7,765 nucleotides of DNA from Pseudomonadota bacterium (GTDB taxonomy: Bacteria; Pseudomonadota; Alphaproteobacteria; Rhizobiales; Hyphomicrobiaceae), in assembly GCA_021813195.1 (NCBI GenBank), contig JAKALI010000171.1, positions 1 through 7,765 of the forward strand, given 5' to 3'. The notes under the pieces are model-generated. The model saw only the letters and a list, made by a program, of their open reading frames with translations. It did not search any database and was not told where the DNA came from. Below are positions 4,786 through 7,765 of the stretch, in pieces. The position numbers and the translations under genes were made by a program. Position 1 is the first letter of the stretch. Each line of letters opens with the position of its first letter.

Positions 4786-4968
4786 CGGGCCGATATGGAC
4801 GGCATTGGCGATGGCGACATCGATCGTGTGCGCGACCGTGTAGTGGTCGTGCGGCGGGCAATCGAACCGCCGTCCGGACCGAAGCAGCGCGTAGCGCGCG
4901 AGCTTCAGGGCATCGACGAGCGCCGCGTAACGGCGGCGCTCGATGGTGATGACGGGGGTCTCGCTCAT
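4771..4968 (-). CDS. Operon gene 3: small hypothetical protein sharing a helical module with gene 7, 65 aa
   Basis: ETPVITIERRRYAALVDALK (3-22), then LARYALLRSG, then HDHYTVAHTIDVAIANAV (40-57). A central helix with LxxALKxAxxAL, a short polar loop and a second helix D-x-Y-x2-A-x3-D-x-A match the C-terminal part of gene 7 (3680-3997). Short proteins with this 'Y-x-ALVDALKxAxxAL' look are common on phages and islands, with no assigned function. The start at 4968 overlaps the previous stop (ATGA) after GGAGGCCGC. Its tail GPEVRS carries one of the three identical 15-base junction sequences. Confidence 0.7.
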   Translation of the reverse strand: MSETPVITIERRRYAALVDALKLARYALLRSGRRFDCPPHDHYTVAHTIDVAIANAVHIGPEVRS

Positions 4969-5141
4969 GCGCGGCCTCCGTTGTAGGCGTCGAAGTCAAA
5001 CCCGCGATTGAAACGCGGGTCGCCGTCACAGATGACGGTGAGGAGTTGGGAGGCGTCCTCGTCGGTGTCATCGACGAGGAGGATGCGGGTATCGTAATCG
5101 TGATCGCGATAGCCGCTGCGGGAGTGAGTGTCATGTCTCAT
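4965..5141 (-). CDS. Operon gene 2: small acidic hypothetical protein, 58 aa
   Basis: Unrecognised. The start at 5141 is chosen for its strong AAAGGAGG, five bases from the ATG, 11 bases after the stop of gene 1. Longer in-frame starts run inside gene 1. The N-terminus is His/Arg/Asp-rich (RHDTHSRSGYRDHDYDTR, 2-19). Then come ILLVDDTDEDASQLLTVICD (20-39) and GDPRFNRGFDFDAYNGG (40-56). The strand ILLVDD followed by an acidic helix recalls a minimal receiver-like start, but the protein is far too short for one and the resemblance is probably chance. The tail NGGRA encodes GGAGGC for gene 3, with an ATGA overlap. Confidence 0.65.
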   Translation of the reverse strand: MRHDTHSRSGYRDHDYDTRILLVDDTDEDASQLLTVICDGDPRFNRGFDFDAYNGGRA

Positions 5142-5152
5142 GCCGGCCTCCT

Positions 5153-5386
5153 TTACGCTGCTTGGGTTTGGCTGGCGTTCGCCTGGTCGGCGGTGCTGGC
5201 GTCGGCCGCATCGGCTTCGCGCAGCATGATGTCGCCGCCGTTGAGGGGCAGGTATTCGAGCTTCAGCGAAAAGCCTTTGCCGTCCTTCTGGGTCCAAGCG
5301 CAGCCGATGTCCTGCCAGTAGCTTTTTTCGCCACGACGGGTGACGGCGAGGATGCGATGGGTGGGTTTGTTGGATGCTGTCGTCAT
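5153..5386 (-). CDS. Operon gene 1: small protein paralogous to 974-1201, 77 aa
   Basis: First gene of the leftward operon. The start at 5386 follows AAGAAAGG with a 9-base spacing. An in-frame extension to 5479 gives Arg/Ala-rich non-conserved sequence and is rejected. The core is PTHRILAVTRRGEKSYW (8-24), QDIGCAWTQKDGKGFSLKLE (25-44) and LPLNGGDIMLRE (46-57), then an Ala/Asp/Gln-rich tail (about 60-77) that looks disordered. The W-x-D-I-G-C-A-W-x2-KDGKGF-[SN]-L-x-L-[ED]-x-LPLNG pattern is familiar from many hypothetical proteins on alphaproteobacterial plasmids and islands. No function is known to me. Its closest relative here, 974-1201, lacks the LPLNG turn and the long tail. Confidence 0.8.
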   Translation of the reverse strand: MTTASNKPTHRILAVTRRGEKSYWQDIGCAWTQKDGKGFSLKLEYLPLNGGDIMLREADAADASTADQANASQTQAA

Positions 5387-5446
5387 GAGGAATGACCTTT
5401 CTTCGTTGTGAGCGAGGGCCGGAATTGGCGACCTCGTTGCCGCCCG

Positions 5447-5475
5447 CGCCTCACAGCGTCGCATCGCGGTCAACG
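5447..5475 (-). promoter_or_regulatory. Upstream block of operon gene 1, shared with 1276-1302; possible promoter zone
   Basis: Top strand CGCCTC, 8 bases, GCATCG, CGGTCAACG, 61 bases upstream of the ATG at 5386, is repeated upstream of the paralogue at 1201. Just beyond it (5478-5488) lies the only A/T-rich patch nearby. Read leftward this is CATAAT, a possible -10 (5482-5487), which would place the start of transcription near 5475. Its -35 partner, 17 bases away, is poor. Alternatively TTGACC within the shared block is itself the -35. Which is used cannot be decided by eye. Confidence 0.35.
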
Positions 5476-5499
5476 GCAAAAATTATGAGGTGGCGCGAG

Positions 5500-5580
5500 T
5501 TTGCGCTTGAGCGCGTTCACGCGCGGCGCGGGCGCCCGTGACCATGGCGCAAGACGTGGCACGGGCTGCGCAAGCGCAAA
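5500..5580. repeat. Nested inverted repeats in the divergent intergenic region
   Basis: TTTGCGCTTG (5500-5509) is complementary to CAAGCGCAAA (5571-5580). Inside it, GCCCGTG (5533-5539) is complementary to CACGGGC (5560-5566), and CGGGCGCCCG (5529-5538) is a perfect 10-bp palindrome. The outer pair and the 7-bp pair can stack into one long-range stem-loop. In such GC-rich DNA some of this may be chance. No gene is convincingly encoded here. Confidence 0.4.
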
Positions 5581-5635
5581 GTCGTGACGGAGCCTTGTCA
5601 TTTTTCCGTTGAAGGGCCGGCGGCCTTGGATCGCG

Positions 5636-5665
5636 GTCATGCCGGAGGCATGCCTTCGGCATGAC
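5636..5665. repeat. 30-bp near-perfect palindrome with GGCATG repeats
   Basis: The two halves, GTCATGCCGGAGGCA (5636-5650) and TGCCTTCGGCATGAC (5651-5665), are reverse complements except at one pair (5645/5656, G opposite T). A second hairpin competes with it: CGGCATG (5657-5663) with CATGCCG (5669-5675). The motif GGCATG or its complement occurs four times in 5639-5674. It lies between the leftward operon and the rightward genes, so a dimeric-regulator operator, a rightward or leftward terminator without a T-run, or a single-strand structure are all possible. Confidence 0.6.
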
Positions 5666-5765
5666 GGGCATGCCGGCCCGTCCGATTGTGAGATGCGCGC
5701 CTGTGAGACCGTGGCGGCAAACTGATGAGGTCGCCATACCGGTTTGAGAGGGCGGCGAAGAAAGG

Positions 5766-6074
5766 ATGGGAAAGACTGACGGCAGTGGACACGCAAGCCC
5801 CTACCCGCTCGTCATCTCGACCGGCGTCTCGACGGGAGCTTGGCGCATAGACGCACCAGACGGTGAAAAGATCGGATCTGTCATCTCGGTTGCAGCCATC
5901 AGGCTGAGCGAAGATGCCGTCACTGCACGGGGCGAGGTCCTTGATATCAAGCTCCTATCAGGGGGCCATCATGCAGAGGCTGGGCGTGGCATCTATGCAG
6001 ATGACGGGAACCATCGAGAGGACCCCGCCAGATGTCGTTGCTCGTGCATGCCGCCATCGCCGGTTCGGCTCTGA
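5766..6074 (+). CDS. Possible small hypothetical protein, 102 aa
   Basis: The frame opens at 5766 immediately after an in-frame TGA at 5745-5747 region, so no other ATG is available. The purine run GAAGAAAGG abuts the ATG with no spacer, a poor ribosome binding site. Residues ~14-65 look protein-like: PLVISTGVSTGAWRIDAPDG (13-32), then IGSVISVAAIRLSEDAV and VLDIKLLSGGHH, alternating hydrophobic strands. The last third is Arg/Cys/Pro-rich and overlaps the next gene's start by 43 bases, which suggests either a long overlap or a frame that is partly non-coding, possibly the remnant of a frameshifted gene. No family recognised. Confidence 0.4.
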   Translation: MGKTDGSGHASPYPLVISTGVSTGAWRIDAPDGEKIGSVISVAAIRLSEDAVTARGEVLDIKLLSGGHHAEAGRGIYADDGNHREDPARCRCSCMPPSPVRL

Positions 6075-6961
6075 TCTTCATCGCGGTGTCGGCGGCCATG
6101 AACGCTGTGTTCCTATCGAGCCTCGGTCAAACCGCCATGGAGACGTCTCTGCTCGCGGCCGTCAGCCTGTCTGCCGATATGGCCAAGGCTGTGCTGCCGG
6201 TGCTGGTCGTGCGCGCCCTGCTCCTGCGCGCCTGGTGGCACCTGGCGCTTTCGACCGGCATGCTGATTTTGCTTGTCGCCTTGTCGCTGACCTCCGGCAC
6301 CGGCTTTGCAGCGTTGACGCGAAACGCTGCGACGGCGAACCGTGTCGCTCATTCGGACCGCATCGAGGCGCTGCGGGGCCGCCTGCAGGAAATCGACGCG
6401 GCTCTGGGTGCTCTCCCGGCGTCACGTCAGCCGGCCGTCGTGAATGCCGAACTCGATGCCAGGAAGATCGAGTGGTCGTGGTCGGCGACAAAGGCCTGCG
6501 TGGAGATCACGAGCGCGACGGGGCGCCGCTTCTGCACGACTGTGGCAGCGCTTCGAAGCGAGTTGGCGACGGCTGAGGCTCGCGAGCGGCTCACCGCGGA
6601 GCGGAGTGGTACCCGGATAGGGCTCCAGAAGTTGCAGGAGGCCGGGGCCAGCAGGGACCATGACCCGCAAGCCACGGCCATCGCCTCGCTGCTGAACGTC
6701 GACCCTACCCTGCTCCGCGTCGTGCTGCCCGTCTGGATCGCCGTGGTCCTGGAGATTGGGTCGGTCGTGCTGGTGTTGCTCTGGGCCGGGCCAACTGTGA
6801 CACAGTGGGAGATGGAGCCAGTGCGCGTCGACGCGGAACCGAAACCGGACACACCGGTCATCCGCCCTCCCTCACCGCATCCGCCCGATCCCGTCGGCTG
6901 GCAATTGCAGCGTAGTCGAACTAGACTGGAGAACGGTCGGGACGGAATCCATGCACGGTAG
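6032..6961 (+). CDS. Four-helix integral membrane protein of unknown function, 309 aa
   Basis: Predicted membrane helices: 4-26 (HAAIAGSALIFIAVSAAM), 40-62 (LLAAVSLSADMAKAVLPVLV), 71-93 (LALSTGMLILLVALSLTSGT) and 228-252 (LRVVLPVWIAVVLEIGSVVL). Between helices 3 and 4 lies a ~130-residue soluble segment rich in Arg, Glu and Ala, probably coiled coil (108-126 and 170-204), with two cysteines C156 and C168 that could form a disulfide if the segment is outside the cytoplasm. A Pro-rich, mostly polar tail follows (260-309). The layout matches uncharacterised membrane proteins I recall from rhizobial and other alphaproteobacterial mobile elements. Start 6032 has GAGAGG ten bases upstream. No signal peptide apart from the first helix. 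A DUF4407-like or transfer-associated role is possible but unsupported. Confidence 0.75.
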   Translation: MSLLVHAAIAGSALIFIAVSAAMNAVFLSSLGQTAMETSLLAAVSLSADMAKAVLPVLVVRALLLRAWWHLALSTGMLILLVALSLTSGTGFAALTRNAATANRVAHSDRIEALRGRLQEIDAALGALPASRQPAVVNAELDARKIEWSWSATKACVEITSATGRRFCTTVAALRSELATAEARERLTAERSGTRIGLQKLQEAGASRDHDPQATAIASLLNVDPTLLRVVLPVWIAVVLEIGSVVLVLLWAGPTVTQWEMEPVRVDAEPKPDTPVIRPPSPHPPDPVGWQLQRSRTRLENGRDGIHAR

Positions 6962-7316
6962 GGGCGACGACGAGGACGAGGAACGACGACGGCAGGCCCA
7001 AGAGAACAAGGGCCGGTCGTTCGAAGAGCTATGGTACGGCCGCAAGCTGGAAGACGACGATGGACGGCGGCGCAACCGGCGGCTCCGTATCAAGCCTATG
7101 CCGCTCTACATGACCGTGACCGTGCGTGCGGTGATGGAGGTCGCGATGAAGCAGGCCGGGTTCAGGACCCTCCCCGACTTCTTCGAGTTCCTGCTGGCGG
7201 AATACCTGAAATCCTCGCCGCTCGACGAGACGGCTCTGAAGAGCATTCCGAGCGAGGAAGAACTGCAAGAGCGGGCCTTGAAGAAGAGAGCCAAGAACGA
7301 TGAAAAAAAGGGCTGA
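6951..7316 (+). CDS. Small charged protein with ribbon-helix-helix-like core, 121 aa
   Basis: The start overlaps the membrane-protein gene by 11 bases (ATG inside its last codons). GGACGGAA lies just upstream. The N-terminus is highly charged (DDEDEERRRQAQ, 6-17), the middle is basic (GRRRNRRLRIKP, 38-49) and the C-terminus Lys/Glu-rich. Residues 52-87 fit a ribbon-helix-helix: strand LYMTVTV, helix RAVMEVAMKQAGF, turn RTLP, helix DFFEFLLAEYLKS. This fold is used by DNA-binding dimers such as MobC, TraY and ParG-like proteins. It could be an autoregulator of the rightward cluster or a DNA-binding partner of the membrane protein (inference). The palindrome at 5636-5665 is one conceivable target. 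No exact family identified. Confidence 0.7.
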   Translation: MHGRGDDEDEERRRQAQENKGRSFEELWYGRKLEDDDGRRRNRRLRIKPMPLYMTVTVRAVMEVAMKQAGFRTLPDFFEFLLAEYLKSSPLDETALKSIPSEEELQERALKKRAKNDEKKG

Positions 7317-7321
7317 CGACG

Positions 7322-7765
7322 ATGGCCAGTGATTCAACCTCGGTCCCGCGCAAGGATGCGAGCGACAAGGAGCTGGCGCTCTGGATGCTGGAGCGGATGC
7401 GCCATAGCGAGACGTTCCTGGATGACGTCAGGGCCGCGCGGAGCGCAGGCGATACCGACATGCTCGATCGTCCCGAATACATCGCGCTGCATAGCACCCG
7501 TCTGGCGGGTCTCTACCAGGGCGGCGACGCGAATACCGTCGAGATGTCGGAGGAGACGGCGGATCGGTTGAAGGCTATGGCGGCTCAGGGGCTGTTGTCT
7601 TGTGACGAGCACGTTCTGGAAAAGGCCCTCGCCTCCTTCCTCGCAGCCAACCCGAAGATCGCCGCGACCGTACCGTCGGATTGGCCGACGACGATCGATG
7701 CCGCCAAGGCCGAGGTCGAGGGCCGGACCAAGGGTCGCTTCCGTGCCGGGTTCACGGCCGATCTG
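7322..7765 (+). CDS. Unrecognised protein, partial (C-terminus outside window)
   Basis: An open frame of 148 codons runs off the right edge. The ATG at 7322 is five bases after the previous stop (7314-7316) and is preceded by AAAGGG with a 9-base spacing, so it belongs to the same rightward unit. The visible part is acidic and helical: KELALWMLERMRHSETFLDD (16-35), then RPEYIALHSTRLAGLYQGG (50-68), then DRLKAMAAQGLLSC and ALASFLAANPKIAATVPSDW. No membrane segment or signal peptide, and no motif that names a family. It may be part of a transfer or maintenance gene set, judging only by the neighbours. Confidence 0.7.
   Translation, partial: MASDSTSVPRKDASDKELALWMLERMRHSETFLDDVRAARSAGDTDMLDRPEYIALHSTRLAGLYQGGDANTVEMSEETADRLKAMAAQGLLSCDEHVLEKALASFLAANPKIAATVPSDWPTTIDAAKAEVEGRTKGRFRAGFTADL

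Larger units (their letters stand above)
5387..5765. other. Divergent intergenic region, 379 bases
   Basis: Separates the leftward operon from the rightward genes. Apart from the conserved block (5447-5475), nested inverted repeats (5500-5580) and the 30-bp palindrome (5636-5665), it holds two TGTGAGA direct repeats (5687-5693 and 5702-5708) and GGCCG-G-CGGCC (5615-5625). It must carry the promoters of both directions. A leftward 43-codon ORF (5470-5601) is not convincing. Confidence 0.5.

Noticed and set aside
4965..5141. Response-regulator receiver domain suggested by ILLVDD in gene 2
   Set aside because: Only 58 residues; no phosphoacceptor aspartate context or remaining receiver elements.
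1388..5386. Rightward ORFs antisense to the operon (for example 1588-2082, 2173-2622, 2942-3310)
   Set aside because: Arg/Pro/Ser-rich shadow frames with no ribosome binding sites, lying opposite well-organised coupled genes.
5387..5479. Longer N-terminus for the gene at 5153-5386
   Set aside because: The extension is Arg/Ala-rich, has no match in the paralogue at 974-1201, and the ATG at 5386 has a good ribosome binding site.
5470..5601. Leftward 43-codon ORF starting MTRLRHDFALAQPVP
   Set aside because: Made of inverted-repeat DNA, weak ribosome binding site, Arg/Pro/Ala-rich, and it overlaps the likely promoter zone of the operon. A leader peptide cannot be excluded.
5914..6576. Long rightward ORF of 220 codons
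   Set aside because: It lies out of frame across the well-supported membrane-protein gene; composition is Arg/Gly/Cys-rich as in a shadow frame.

Overview
The window is GC-rich (third codon positions strongly G/C), and its small gene families and its mobilization-type protein look like a plasmid, integrative element or genomic island of an alphaproteobacterium (Rhizobiales, Sphingomonadales or Acetobacteraceae-like). This assignment comes from protein style and base use, not from a marker gene. No rRNA, tRNA, CRISPR array or transposase is visible.

Left end (1-486): a leftward gene cut by the window edge encodes a MobC-like relaxosome accessory protein. Just upstream of it lies a compact, almost fully self-complementary element (211-281): one hairpin followed by a three-way junction. 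It is a candidate oriT or operator. The stretch 487-768 has only a doubtful rightward ORF.

Centre (769-5386): fifteen leftward genes, nearly all small and uncharacterised. Thirteen of them (1388-5386) look like one operon. Genes 2 to 13 of it are joined by eleven successive ATGA stop/start overlaps, and the Shine-Dalgarno of each downstream gene is written into the last codons of the gene before it, giving recurring C-termini such as EVRS and EGGAK. The one enzyme recognised is an orphan adenine-type DNA methyltransferase. There is a cysteine-rich zinc-ribbon-like protein, a set of short beta-beta-alpha-beta domains resembling the DpnD/PcfM-like type (five copies in four genes), and two genes sharing a helical 'LxxALKxA' module. 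Two paralogues bracket the operon: one is its first gene (5153-5386), the other (974-1201) lies beyond its end. They share an upstream DNA block as well as protein sequence.

Right end (5387-7765): a 379-base non-coding stretch with several inverted repeats, including a near-perfect 30-bp palindrome, separates the leftward operon from rightward genes. These are a doubtful 102-aa ORF, a four-helix membrane protein, a ribbon-helix-helix-like small protein overlapping it by 11 bases, and an unrecognised gene cut by the right edge.

How it may fit together (inference): if the relaxase lies to the left of mobC and transfer starts near 211-281, the central operon would be the leading region, entering a recipient first. 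Its direction, toward oriT, is the one that uses the transferred strand as template. An orphan methyltransferase among many tiny unknown proteins fits a protective or anti-defence role on entry, but no protein here is a recognised anti-restriction or anti-CRISPR factor.
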